55,460 bases of DNA, taken from NCBI GenBank assembly GCA_000421005.1, contig ATWA01000012.1:1-55460 (forward strand). The letters are read 5' to 3'. The position numbers were made by a program, and so were the translations under genes. This DNA comes from Clostridiales bacterium NK3B98 (lineage in GTDB: Bacteria; Bacillota; Clostridia; Oscillospirales; Oscillospiraceae). Position 1 is the first letter of the stretch, and every line of letters begins with the position of its first letter. This document shows, one piece after another, positions 1 through 7,374 of the stretch. The notes under the pieces are model-generated. The model made no database searches, was not told where the DNA came from, and saw only the letters and a program-made list of their open reading frames with translations.

Positions 1-115
1 GCGGCTGCGTGGTCCGTTCACCCGACCGGTGGCTCGGGATGTAGCCAAAGTCAGAATTGGGTGGAAAACCGTTCACGATAAAATTTGCGGACGTGGTCTT
101 GACAAGGGGACCATT

Positions 116-310
116 TTACTTCAAACCAAACCTCTCCAACCGCAGTCTCAAACCTTCACTGAGTTTCACAGTCCCTGCTGAGTCCTGTAATGTCAGGAGA
201 AGGATTGTGAGAACAGCTGCAACAAGCAGGATTCCATATACTTTCTTTTTCAAATCATTGTGTTCTCCATCTGTTTCCCCCACACACGCCTTCACCGCAT
301 TTTTGCACAT
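116..310 (-). pseudogene. VanZ-like protein, N-terminal fragment
   Basis: A 64-residue reading frame. It has a charged start, one membrane helix (about residues 26-42, ILLVAAVLTILLLTLQ) and then a segment containing TLQDSAGTVKLSEG. That pattern resembles the first helix and loop of VanZ-family membrane proteins, which normally have four or five helices and about 150 residues. Here the frame stops right after the first loop, and the remaining 115 bases to the window edge do not continue the family. I therefore read it as a truncated remnant broken at about position 115. Upstream on the minus strand a GAGGAAAG-like sequence precedes the ATG by about 15 bases, so the start may have been real. 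The start codon lies inside a 22 bp repeat that recurs at 1667-1688. The family call is from memory and tentative. Confidence 0.4.
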
Positions 311-324
311 TAGAAGTAATAGTT
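303..324. repeat. 22 bp direct repeat, copy 1
   Basis: The 22 bases beginning TTGCACATTAGAAGTAATAG occur here and again at 1667-1688 in the same orientation. This copy covers the start codon of the VanZ-like fragment. The two copies bracket the IS5 element, but they lie well outside its TTAG target duplication, so they are not its target site. Confidence 0.8.
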
Positions 325-385
325 TTCTTTCCTCTTGCTCACGTTCGAAAAAGGCAATTACGGCGCAATATTGAGTGGTTTTTAG

Positions 386-1595
386 GGAACCGCTGATTAA
401 TAGCGATTTTTAAGCCAGCATTCTGTGTCTCTGCCTGTTTTTCAACTCATCGGGCTGAAATACCTTGGTTTCAGTCCTAATTTAAGCGGTTTCCCCTTGG
501 TATTTTTCGCAGTATGTCGCAAAAGGGCATACTACCCCCCTGTCATGATTGGCAGAGGCTTCGCCCGGCCGTCGCCATCATATACAGATTGCTGCTGAGC
601 ATCAATGCGTACAAACGGTTTGCATTCTTTGCCAAGCCACGATAGGCCGTCTTGCAATAGCCAAACTGACGCTTTACGATACGGAATACGTGCTCAACCT
701 TGCAGCGGATAGATGCTTTTCGGTGCTCAATCTCACGTTCAGCGTCTACGCACCACTCGGGCAGATGCTCAAGGCTCTTGGGTCGGCGGCAGATGCGGTA
801 GTCAATTGTGGATAACTTTTCGTCATTTACAACCTCGTCTCGTTTTTCGATTCCGGTATACCCGGAAACTCCATACACAACCTCGTCATACTCTCGAATC
901 AGCTTTGAAGCTGCTGTGATGTCATGGGCGTTGGCAGCGGTGACCTCCATCGAGTGAACATATCCTGTGCCTGCATCCACCCCGATATGGCATTTCATCC
1001 CAAAGTGCCACTCGTTTCCTTTCTTCGTCTGATGCATCTCAGGATCACGGCTCTTGCTCTCATTTTTGGTGGAGCTGGGTGCCTGAATGATGGTGGCGTC
1101 CACGATGGTTCCGCCCTTCATCATGTGTCCGCTCTCCACCATGACCCGGTTGATTGCTTCAAAGAATGCCTTGTTCAGTTGATGACGTTCCAGCAGATGT
1201 CGGAATTTCAACAGAGTCGTTGCGTCCGGTACATCCTGCTCAAAGAAGTCGATTCCCATAAACTTACGCATAGCATAGCTGTCGTAGATTGCATCTTCAA
1301 CTGCAGCGTCAGATAGATTGAACCAGCATTGGAGCAGGTACATCCGAAGCATCATTTCAATCCCCTTTGGAGGACGGCTACGTTTGCCGTTGGGATAATA
1401 GGGTGCAATGAAGGCGACCCACTCATCCCAAGGAATGATTTCGTCCATGATGTCCAGAAACTCTTCCCGACGGGTCTTCTTTTTCCGAAAGCTGTATTCG
1501 TAATCGCTCAATCCTATTTGTTTCATTGCACTTCACCCCTCTGAGGGTGTTATACCATATTTTCAATGCAGTTGCTGAATTAAATCAGTGGTTCC
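386..1595 (-). mobile_element. IS5-family insertion sequence, complete
   Basis: A 1,210 bp element with imperfect terminal inverted repeats. The left end reads GGAACCGCTGATTAAT and the inverted right end reads GGAACCACTGATTTAAT. It is flanked by identical 4 bp direct repeats TTAG at 382-385 and 1596-1599. A YTAR 4 bp duplication and a GGAA-starting end are typical of the IS5 group. It contains one transposase gene on the minus strand. Matching duplications imply a fairly recent insertion into the AT-rich spacer between the sugar transferase gene and the VanZ-like fragment. Confidence 0.9.
543..1526 (-). CDS. IS5-family transposase, second catalytic Asp apparently lost
   Basis: A 327-residue DDE transposase of IS5 type. 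The N-terminal helical domain (about 1-130) is followed by the first catalytic Asp in GTIVDATIIQAPSSTKN, the signature RDPEMHQTKKGNEWHFGMK, IGVDAGTG, and the catalytic Glu in CKVEHVFRIVKRQFG. The second catalytic Asp normally lies in a GDSxYxG motif just after a VxxG stretch. Here that place reads VYGVSGYTG, with codon GTT instead of GAT/GAC, a one-base change. The length is full and no frame break is visible, so the gene looks recent but is probably catalytically dead. The start is the ATG 69 bases inside the right inverted repeat. The family call is firm; loss of activity is inferred from the motif. Confidence 0.9.
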   Translation of the reverse strand: MKQIGLSDYEYSFRKKKTRREEFLDIMDEIIPWDEWVAFIAPYYPNGKRSRPPKGIEMMLRMYLLQCWFNLSDAAVEDAIYDSYAMRKFMGIDFFEQDVPDATTLLKFRHLLERHQLNKAFFEAINRVMVESGHMMKGGTIVDATIIQAPSSTKNESKSRDPEMHQTKKGNEWHFGMKCHIGVDAGTGYVHSMEVTAANAHDITAASKLIREYDEVVYGVSGYTGIEKRDEVVNDEKLSTIDYRICRRPKSLEHLPEWCVDAEREIEHRKASIRCKVEHVFRIVKRQFGYCKTAYRGLAKNANRLYALMLSSNLYMMATAGRSLCQS

Positions 1596-1666
1596 TTAGT
1601 AACTTAATTACTATATATTTTTGTTTCTGGCGAATAAATACCATATATAGTGCAATTCCTATTAAA

Positions 1667-1688
1667 TTGCACATTAGAAGTAATAGTT
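1667..1688. repeat. 22 bp direct repeat, copy 2
   Basis: Exact copy of the repeat at 303-324, lying 18 bp downstream of the stop codon of the sugar transferase. A small hairpin (TGCAATT, loop CCTATTA, AATTGCA; 1651-1671) overlaps its edge. It could mark a duplicated gene start or an old recombination joint. No function is visible. Confidence 0.75.
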
Positions 1689-1706
1689 AGCTTGTCAGGA
1701 CACTCA

Positions 1707-3260
1707 TCACATCGCCCCATCCTTCGTGAACACAGCCTTCACGGTCTTCAGCAGAATCCGGATGTCCAGGCTGATGCTCCAATGGTTGATGTACTCGGTA
1801 TCCAGCCTGACCACTTCCTCAAAGTCGGTGATTTTGCTTCTACCGCTCACCTGCCACATTCCTGTCAATCCCGGCTTGGTAGAAAGCCGCGCCCTGTGGT
1901 GGTACTTATACTTTTCCCACTCATCTACCGTGGGGGGTCTTGTACCCACAAGGCTCATTTGTCCCATGAGGATATTGAAGAACTGAGGCCACTCGTCCCA
2001 GCTTCCGGAGCGGAGTTTCTCCCCGATTCCGGTGACCTGTTTTCCGTCGACGATTTTATTGCCGATAATGCGGGGATCCCAGTCCAGCTTGAACATCATG
2101 CCGTCAGAAACACGGTTGTCCTTCATCAGCTCCGCTTTTCTCGCCTCGGCATCCTGATACATACTTCGAATCTTGTAGATTTGAAATTTCTTTCCGTTCA
2201 TGCCGATCCGGGTTTGTTTGAACAGAATAGGACCGGGGCTTTCCTTTTTTATCATGGGGGCAGCCACCGCAATCACAACCAATGCAATGAAGCTGCCAAT
2301 CAGCCCGCCCAGAATATCCATCAGGCGCTTCATGGCAAACTGCATGGGGCTGGAGTAGTTGGCGGAAGTGGTCAGCACGTTATACCCGTTTACCTTTTCC
2401 ACAAAGCTTTTCCCGCTCATGTTGGAAATGGGAAGCCGGATATGTACTGGAATCGCCATCTGACGACACGACTCTATCAGCCCTGCAACGGTATGATCTT
2501 CCGGCTCTTCTATCGGATGTGCTTCATAATCCTTATTGACAAACTCGGGATAGGTATCTGTGATAATGCCTTCTACGCTCTTATATAATGCAGACCCCTG
2601 CACCTCGATATCAGAGAGGTGAGCGGGGTATACAAATACCTCGTCTACCCATTCCCGGCATATGAAATCGGCGGCGTTTTCCAGATTTGCCACAACAGGA
2701 ATACTCCCGATTACCTCCCCTGTAGCGTCTCGATTGGTCAAAACAATCCCTGTGTATTCCGCTTCATCTGTGGGCTTTGCCCTGCTTATGATCTCGTCTA
2801 CATGCTGCTCATCCGCAACTAAGATCATAGATGCTTTTTTGCTCATCTTCCAGATTTTCCGCACCACAGGCTTCCATAGCAGCCGAAGTGTATAACCAAT
2901 TAAAAAATGAAAGAAAGCGAGTAAATATAGTATTATTCGGCTAAATATATAACCACTTTGTGTTGTAAAGAGAAACAGAGTGGTTGTCAGAAAAACCAGC
3001 ACAACCTGCTTGAATGTATAAAGCGCCTCTTGATAATAGCCCCGCTTCAGTACATTGTGCATTGTGCGAAAAAGTACGGCAACCAAAAAATCTGCTGCCA
3101 CCAACATGATGGAAAGCGCGCGATAGGCAGGCGAAGCATATGGCAAGCGCAAACCACTCCTGATGATAAATGCCAGAATGAAGGCAAGCTGTAAGGCAAC
3201 TTCATCCAGTAAGATGAAATCCAAGTGCTTCAGCCATTCCTGTTGATTTCTCTTATACAC
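1707..3260 (-). CDS. Initiating sugar-phosphate transferase, WcaJ/EpsE type
   Basis: Transfers a sugar-1-phosphate from a nucleotide sugar to undecaprenyl phosphate at the inner membrane face, the first step of repeat-unit assembly. From the start chosen here it has 517 residues. Four or five N-terminal helices and a CoA-binding-like/Rossmann middle (about 120-290, ILVADEQHVDEII) are followed by another helix (GGLIGSFIALVVIAVAAP) and the catalytic C-terminal domain. That domain carries GPILFKQTRIGMNGKKFQIYK, RSM, DEWPQFFNIL, GTRPP and KPGLTGMWQVSGRS. I chose the GTG at 3260 because AGGAG sits 10 bases upstream; the upstream in-frame ATG lacks spacing for a ribosome site. The gene follows the deacetylase-like gene by about 330 bp and is preceded by a structured leader. 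It is last in the cpsCD block. A second, shorter initiating transferase lies at 53.7 kb. Confidence 0.9.
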   Translation of the reverse strand: MYKRNQQEWLKHLDFILLDEVALQLAFILAFIIRSGLRLPYASPAYRALSIMLVAADFLVAVLFRTMHNVLKRGYYQEALYTFKQVVLVFLTTTLFLFTTQSGYIFSRIILYLLAFFHFLIGYTLRLLWKPVVRKIWKMSKKASMILVADEQHVDEIISRAKPTDEAEYTGIVLTNRDATGEVIGSIPVVANLENAADFICREWVDEVFVYPAHLSDIEVQGSALYKSVEGIITDTYPEFVNKDYEAHPIEEPEDHTVAGLIESCRQMAIPVHIRLPISNMSGKSFVEKVNGYNVLTTSANYSSPMQFAMKRLMDILGGLIGSFIALVVIAVAAPMIKKESPGPILFKQTRIGMNGKKFQIYKIRSMYQDAEARKAELMKDNRVSDGMMFKLDWDPRIIGNKIVDGKQVTGIGEKLRSGSWDEWPQFFNILMGQMSLVGTRPPTVDEWEKYKYHHRARLSTKPGLTGMWQVSGRSKITDFEEVVRLDTEYINHWSISLDIRILLKTVKAVFTKDGAM

Positions 3261-3273
3261 GATCTCTATACTC

Positions 3274-3297
3274 CTAAAAGTCAAGTGAAAGCAGCAT
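3274..3297 (-). CDS. Putative 7-residue leader peptide MLLSLDF
   Basis: An ATG preceded by GAGGAG at 8 bases opens a frame encoding MLLSLDF. Its TAG stop overlaps the AGGAG ribosome site of the downstream sugar transferase. Stop-to-Shine-Dalgarno overlap suggests translational coupling. The leader lies directly after the alternative hairpins at 3312-3358. Peptides this short occur by chance; only the good ribosome site and the position support it. Confidence 0.35.
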   Translation of the reverse strand: MLLSLDF

Positions 3298-3311
3298 ATG
3301 AACATCTCCTC

Positions 3312-3358
3312 GAGACAATGAAATTGTCTCTTTTGCAGCAAAAACAAAAGAGACAATT
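3312..3358 (-). promoter_or_regulatory. Leader with two mutually exclusive hairpins
   Basis: Read in the direction of the sugar transferase transcript, AATTGTCTCTTTTG (3358-3345) pairs perfectly with CAAAAGAGACAATT (3335-3322) around a 9-base loop. The tail of that second arm, GAGACAAT, can instead pair with the following ATTGTCTC (3319-3312). The middle arm cannot be in both hairpins at once. The second hairpin ends next to the GAGGAG of the leader peptide. This layout resembles an attenuator or a structure that exposes or hides a ribosome site. The stems are seen directly; regulation is inferred. Confidence 0.55.
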
Positions 3359-3591
3359 ACGCCAGTCTCTGCACAAGATGCAGGAAAAACCAAATTTTAT
3401 TTACAACAAAACGATTAAAATGCAGAAGGAGGTTGACATAACACCGCCCCGAAAGGAGAGCAACACACCTGTGAAATGTCAAGCGTGTTGTATTGTTGCG
3501 TTGCATCCATCGAGACATCGGTGTTCATCCCCAAACTGCCAATTGGTATAATCCGTCTATATATGCGCTGGCTTTCAGCAAATCCTTCCTT
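3359..3591. other. Intergenic region before the sugar transferase leader
   Basis: About 230 bp separate the deacetylase-like gene from the leader hairpins. I see no convincing open reading frame, consensus promoter or T-tailed terminator here. It is probably untranslated leader of the same transcript, but an undetected weak promoter is possible. Confidence 0.4.
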
Positions 3592-4575
3592 TTATTGGGA
3601 GGAATTCCCCTGATAAAGCGCATCTATCTGCTGATCTATCTCAGCGATTCTGGCCTTCAGCTGTGCGGATTCATCAGATACATCTGTTTCTTCTGTTTCG
3701 GTTTCTTCCCTTTCCTGTGAAATCTCAGACAGGGGTTCCATCTCATCCTGAGTTACCAAATGGATACTATCTGAGCTCAGCAAGGCGTTTAATCGATCCT
3801 TTTGATACCTGAGAGACTCCGCTGTGTCGTCATTCCACGTTGCCCACATCTCCAGAGCGAAGTATCCGTTCGTTGAGGCAAGGGTGTCCAAAAGATTCTG
3901 GGAGTTATAAGGAAACAATTGAACGAATTTCAACCCTTCGCTGGATTCGCCGGGCTGCTCATGCAAGAGCACAAACCCAAAATCATGCTCATCCAGAAAG
4001 GTCGCTTCCTCTTCTGTACAACCGCCCTCCGGGAAACAGTACGCAATGGGAGTGCGGCTGCGACCAACCCGCTGTCCCAGTCTGGACAGATAATCCTCTA
4101 CGTCCTCCTGCCAGTCTTCCGCAGTGTCGTCCGGTTCCCGTTCCAGAGAAATGGCGTAAGTCCAGCCGGAGTCATAAAGCTCCACAAAGTCGCTGACAGA
4201 AATGTTATAGTTATCACCGGGAAGACGCCCGTTTCTCAGCATCAGCATACCCGTTATGCCTGCATCTCTCAAAACAGGTATGATTTCCTCATAAGCGTCG
4301 TTATCCATGGCATTGAGGCAGAGAATGGTTTGCAGAGAAGCAAGGGTGGTCTCCTCATACTCTGAATCACCTTCCTCTGTCTCACCGTTCCCGTTCAATT
4401 CATTGAGCCGGGATACCAGCACTCTGCGCTCTTCCTGCAATGATTGAATTGTAGTATTCGCATCTTTTAGCTGGTCGGTCATTTCCTTCTGAGCGTTGCT
4501 GCAATAGAGATACAAAGACACCATTGCCGCGGCAAGAATGACAATTGCAAAAAACGCAAGTCCATTTTTTCTCAT
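3592..4575 (-). CDS. Membrane-anchored polysaccharide-deacetylase-like protein
   Basis: A 327-residue protein. One N-terminal membrane helix (about 5-25, GLAFFAIVILAAAMVSLYLY) is followed by a coiled coil (28-62), an acidic linker and a globular domain (about 80-275). The domain has the layout of NodB-type (beta/alpha)7 barrels: a strand at TILCLNAMD, PVLRDAGITGMLML, then DFVELYDSGWTYAISLE and YCFPEGG. A second short coiled coil ends the protein. The metal-binding HxxxH motif of active NodB deacetylases is not visible, so it may be a non-catalytic relative that binds glycan outside the cell. It sits between the CpsD-like kinase and the initiating transferase on the same strand. The ATG has TAGGAG about 11 bases upstream. 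The function is inferred and uncertain. Confidence 0.55.
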   Translation of the reverse strand: MRKNGLAFFAIVILAAAMVSLYLYCSNAQKEMTDQLKDANTTIQSLQEERRVLVSRLNELNGNGETEEGDSEYEETTLASLQTILCLNAMDNDAYEEIIPVLRDAGITGMLMLRNGRLPGDNYNISVSDFVELYDSGWTYAISLEREPDDTAEDWQEDVEDYLSRLGQRVGRSRTPIAYCFPEGGCTEEEATFLDEHDFGFVLLHEQPGESSEGLKFVQLFPYNSQNLLDTLASTNGYFALEMWATWNDDTAESLRYQKDRLNALLSSDSIHLVTQDEMEPLSEISQEREETETEETDVSDESAQLKARIAEIDQQIDALYQGNSSQ

Positions 4576-4731
4576 TCAAACTCTATCTCCTAACCCGTGA
4601 GAAATCAAGAAGAAAAGAAAGCATAAAACCGCATGTTCTCCTATTCGCATGATATGCCGTTCTCACGAAGGATTTCAGCAGGGATTATGCTTTTCTTCAG
4701 AAAGCCGGAGAATGTCGTTGTTTTAACGCTG

Positions 4732-5502
4732 TCACCTGACCTTGGAATTGCCTGCTTTTTGCACAGACTTGCCGTAGGCTGCGCCGTATCCGTAGCCATA
4801 GTACCCCTTTTTATAATTTTTCTGCTTTGAATCCTCCACGCCGGAAAACACAAAGCCAAAAATCCTGGATCCGGCAAATTCCAGCTTCTGAACCGCTTCA
4901 TTGACACTTTCCTGCGTAGCGATATTCTGCCGGACAACCAAAATTGCGCCTGAGGTAAACTTTGCCAGAATCGTAGCGTCTGCTACAGTGCAAACGGGAG
5001 GCGTGTCGAGAATAATATAATCATATGCCTCGTTAAGAGCTTCCATCAGCCTGTGCATTTGCTGGGAACCCAGTAGCTCGGTGGGATTGGGAGGAACATC
5101 TCCGGCGGGCATGACGTCGAATCCGTTCGTCATGTGGTAAATGGTCTCCCCCACGGAACGTAAGCCCACAAGAACATTGCTCAGACCGGGTTTTTCGGGA
5201 ATCGCCAGCTTTGAAGCGATCGTTGGTAAGCGCAGGTCGCAGTCGATCAGCAGCACCTTAGACTGATTCTGGGCAAAGGCAATCGCCAGATTGATGGCGG
5301 TAGTTGACTTTGCTTCGTGCTGTAGAGAGCTGGTGACCACGATGGATTTGCATTTATTGTCAGGAATTGAGAAGATGAGATTGGTTCGCAGGGATTTGTA
5401 TGCCTCCTGAACCGCAAAGGGAGAATTTTCAGTCAAAAGATGGCCGGCAAAATTCTTCTTGGAGGATTTGGTTTTCTTTTTACTTTGTCCAACTAAGCTC
5501 AT
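4732..5502 (-). CDS. cpsD: CpsD/CapB-type tyrosine kinase, altered Walker A
   Basis: Cytoplasmic bacterial tyrosine kinase that works with the CpsC-like membrane activator encoded just upstream to control polymer length and export. 256 residues. Visible motifs are EAYKSLRTNLIFS, Walker A-like SSLQHEAKSTTAINLA, Walker A' VLLIDCDLRLP and Walker B YIILDTPP. A Tyr/Gly-rich tail, YKKGYYGYGYGAAYGKS, is the expected autophosphorylation cluster. The usual Walker A is GEGKST. Here the Gly before Lys is Ala (codon GCA) and the earlier Gly is His, which could weaken nucleotide binding. AAGGGGGA 9 bases before the ATG supports the start. The gene follows the CpsC gene by 17 bases, clearly in one operon. 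The family is firm; kinase competence is open. Confidence 0.9.
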   Translation of the reverse strand: MSLVGQSKKKTKSSKKNFAGHLLTENSPFAVQEAYKSLRTNLIFSIPDNKCKSIVVTSSLQHEAKSTTAINLAIAFAQNQSKVLLIDCDLRLPTIASKLAIPEKPGLSNVLVGLRSVGETIYHMTNGFDVMPAGDVPPNPTELLGSQQMHRLMEALNEAYDYIILDTPPVCTVADATILAKFTSGAILVVRQNIATQESVNEAVQKLEFAGSRIFGFVFSGVEDSKQKNYKKGYYGYGYGAAYGKSVQKAGNSKVR

Positions 5503-5519
5503 ACCCTAACTCCCCCTTA

Positions 5520-6272
5520 TCACTTGCGGCTGCGGCCATAGCCGTATCCATAGCCCTGTCTATCGTGCTTGATCGCCTCATCCAAATCAGGTATGACGCA
5601 AAGAACAGGATAATCCCACTGCTTGAAATCATCCTCGCTTTTAATCGTTGCATCCAGCAGCGCTTGAATGACAATAAAGGCAACAGAAAAAATGCCTCCG
5701 ACTAACATACCTGCAAGCGTCGCTTTTTTATAGCTGGGACTGGCGATCTCAGTGGGAAGCTCGGCGTAATCTACCACCTTGACAGAGCTGCCTTCTACAA
5801 TGCTTTCGCACTGTCCCGGAGCAATCTCGGCAATGGCGTTTGCAATGCGGGTTGCGGTATGGGGATCAGAGTCTTTCACCGTGATCATAAAAACTTCTGT
5901 ATCATTGATCGCCTTGGCGGTAATCATTTCCTGCAAAGCGCCGATTTCAATCTCAACGTTTGCCCGTTCCAGCACCTGTTCCAACACGGTTCTGCTCTTG
6001 ATGATGGCAGCATAGGTATCCACCAGATGCGCAGATGCGGTCAGGTCGCTTTGAGAGATGGCAACACTGTTCTCTCTGTTAACCGAGTTGTTTACATAAA
6101 GAGTCGTATTTGCCTCATACTGCGGTGTCACCAGGAAAAAAGTTCCTGCAAAGACAACCAGGCCGAAGATCAGCATACTGATTATAATAAAATGCCATTT
6201 TCCCAATAAAAGGCGAAACACCTCCACAAGGTCAATCTCTATCTCATCGTCCTGTCGGTTAAGAATACTCAT
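5520..6272 (-). CDS. cpsC: CpsC-type Wzz chain-length / kinase activator protein
   Basis: Polysaccharide co-polymerase that activates the CpsD kinase and sets chain length. From the chosen ATG it has 250 residues. A short cytoplasmic start (EIEIDLVEVFRLLLGKW) leads to TM1 (about 27-50, IIISMLIFGLVVFAGTFFLV) and an extracellular Wzz loop with YEANTTLYVNNS. A proline-containing motif (AELPTEIASPSYKKA) precedes TM2 (about 195-217), and the Tyr/Gly tail is GYGYGYGRSRK. The tail mirrors the Tyr-rich tail of the partner kinase. I chose the ATG at 6272 (GGAG about 10 bases upstream); the longer frame to 6362 adds 30 residues with no membrane or family features. The promoter at 6423-6451 lies about 150 bp upstream and makes this the first gene of the block. 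Confidence 0.9.
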   Translation of the reverse strand: MSILNRQDDEIEIDLVEVFRLLLGKWHFIIISMLIFGLVVFAGTFFLVTPQYEANTTLYVNNSVNRENSVAISQSDLTASAHLVDTYAAIIKSRTVLEQVLERANVEIEIGALQEMITAKAINDTEVFMITVKDSDPHTATRIANAIAEIAPGQCESIVEGSSVKVVDYAELPTEIASPSYKKATLAGMLVGGIFSVAFIVIQALLDATIKSEDDFKQWDYPVLCVIPDLDEAIKHDRQGYGYGYGRSRK

Positions 6273-6422
6273 ACAATTGAACTCCAATCTCTTTCTAACG
6301 GTTGGTGAGGCGCAGGACGTTCTGAAACGTGGATCAAATCTGTATTTCTCAGCGAACGTCAATTTCAGCGAGAAGTAAGGAACACGAACCTAACCAGGCG
6401 CACATTCCACTCATACTACAGC

Positions 6423-6451
6423 ATTATACATGATATTCTATTCCCTGTCAA
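6423..6451 (-). promoter_or_regulatory. Consensus sigma-A promoter for the cpsC operon
   Basis: On the minus strand, TTGACA and TATAAT are separated by exactly 17 bases (GGGAATAGAATATCATG). This is a full-consensus promoter about 150 bp before the cpsC start. The TTGACAGGGAA start is shared with the promoter upstream of the wecB remnant (6969-6997). Confidence 0.85.
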
Positions 6452-6585
6452 GAAATATCAAAGTAATCCAGCATAGGCGCAGATAAGATCACAACGATTG
6501 TCACCTCTTTGCTGGCCGCCAGACTGAAAGCCCGTTTGGTCCATAAAGAAACAGGCGGGCTTGAAGCTACAGAATCAGAGCCGGA

Positions 6586-6893
6586 TTACTTCGCTGTCCA
6601 AGGGGCGTATTGTTTACCCTCGAGAATATCCGCAATCCGCTCACAGGCATGACCGTCGCCATATGGGTTGCATGCGTGTGACATTTTGTTGTATTCTTCT
6701 TTACATTCTGGATGTTCATCCAGCACGCTCCGGATCGCTCGGAACATATGGTGCATAGGCGCGCCTAGGTTCTCTCTGCGATGGGCTGTAATTAAGTTCA
6801 GCTTTCCATCTCCCACCCAGTCCAGTTCCGGGTGTGTATCATTCTCTTAATCGCTTCCGGTCTCGTCCCAAAGACCAACATCACTTTCGTCAT
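6586..6893 (-). pseudogene. wecB: wecB (UDP-GlcNAc 2-epimerase) remnant with internal deletions
   Basis: UDP-N-acetylglucosamine 2-epimerase makes UDP-ManNAc and is normally about 370 residues. Three pieces remain. The true N-terminus is MTKVMLVFGTRPEAIKRMI, with AAAGGG upstream of the ATG at 6893. Next, in another frame, comes the central LITAHRRENLGAPMHHMFRA. Last is the C-terminal NPYGDGHACERIADILEGKQ. Most of the first 200 residues and the stretch between LDEHPE and the C-terminus are missing, with a frameshift at the first joint. It cannot make an active enzyme. It has its own promoter at 6969-6997 and probably once belonged to the polysaccharide block downstream. Confidence 0.85.
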
Positions 6894-6968
6894 TTGCTTT
6901 CATCCCTTTCTTTTTGGCTGTGAACTTCCACCTGAAATCTGCATACTATCTCCCATATTACAGCTGAC

Positions 6969-6997
6969 ATTCTACACGTTGCAGCTTTCCCTGTCAA
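6969..6997 (-). promoter_or_regulatory. Promoter for the wecB remnant
   Basis: On the minus strand, TTGACA and TAGAAT are separated by 17 bases (GGGAAAGCTGCAACGTG), about 75 bp before the wecB ATG. Its -35 region and first spacer bases match the cpsC promoter (TTGACAGGGAA). Confidence 0.65.
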
Positions 6998-7310
6998 TGA
7001 TTCGTTATGCGTGCTGGCCGGGTATCCTGTAAATTCCACATGGGATCATTTTCATTCAAATGTCTCGCGCATGGCGTTCTGACCGATCATGCTCATTTCA
7101 GGGTCATTCCCCTCAATCAGTCAGAATCTTTCATTATCATTCAGGGCTTTCTGTGGATGGGAGGATGGTGCTCCCTCATACTTCACTCACTTTTTTACAT
7201 TAAAACAACAGTGCATTCTTTTATATAGAATGGAATTTACACAAAATGGATAGAAAACAACTCATTTATCAATCAGTTTCAAAAACATGCACAAATTTGA
7301 CTGAATCTGA
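6998..7310. other. Spacer between wecB promoter and fruK promoter
   Basis: No confident gene. A short minus-strand stretch near 7063-7125 encodes LIEGNDPEMSMIGQNAMRET before a stop. This resembles the last helix of a glycosyltransferase (NDPE...GQNAR) and may be another decayed polysaccharide gene, but it is too short to be sure. TTGACT occurs twice, at 7297 and 7311, spaced 14 bases, which could be an operator for the fructose genes. Confidence 0.3.
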
Positions 7311-7340
7311 TTGACTTTTACCGATCACATCCTTTATAAT
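7311..7340 (+). promoter_or_regulatory. Promoter of fruK-fruA
   Basis: TTGACT at 7311-7316 and TATAAT at 7335-7340 have an 18-base spacer, about 35 bp upstream of the fruK ATG. The second TTGACT at 7297 and the imperfect inverted TCAAA/TTTGA around 7278-7299 could bind a DeoR-type fructose repressor, but no repressor gene lies in the window. Confidence 0.75.
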
Positions 7341-7374
7341 AAGTCCACAAAGAAACAAGGGAGGCAGATACGGA

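Noticed and set aside
1650-2588. A 312-codon plus-strand frame opposite the sugar transferase
   Set aside because: It lies antisense to a clearly conserved catalytic domain and shows no recognisable motif.
6519-6563. Inverted repeat AAGCCCG...CGGGCTT after the wecB remnant as a terminator
   Set aside because: The loop is long, the stem short, and no T run follows on either strand.
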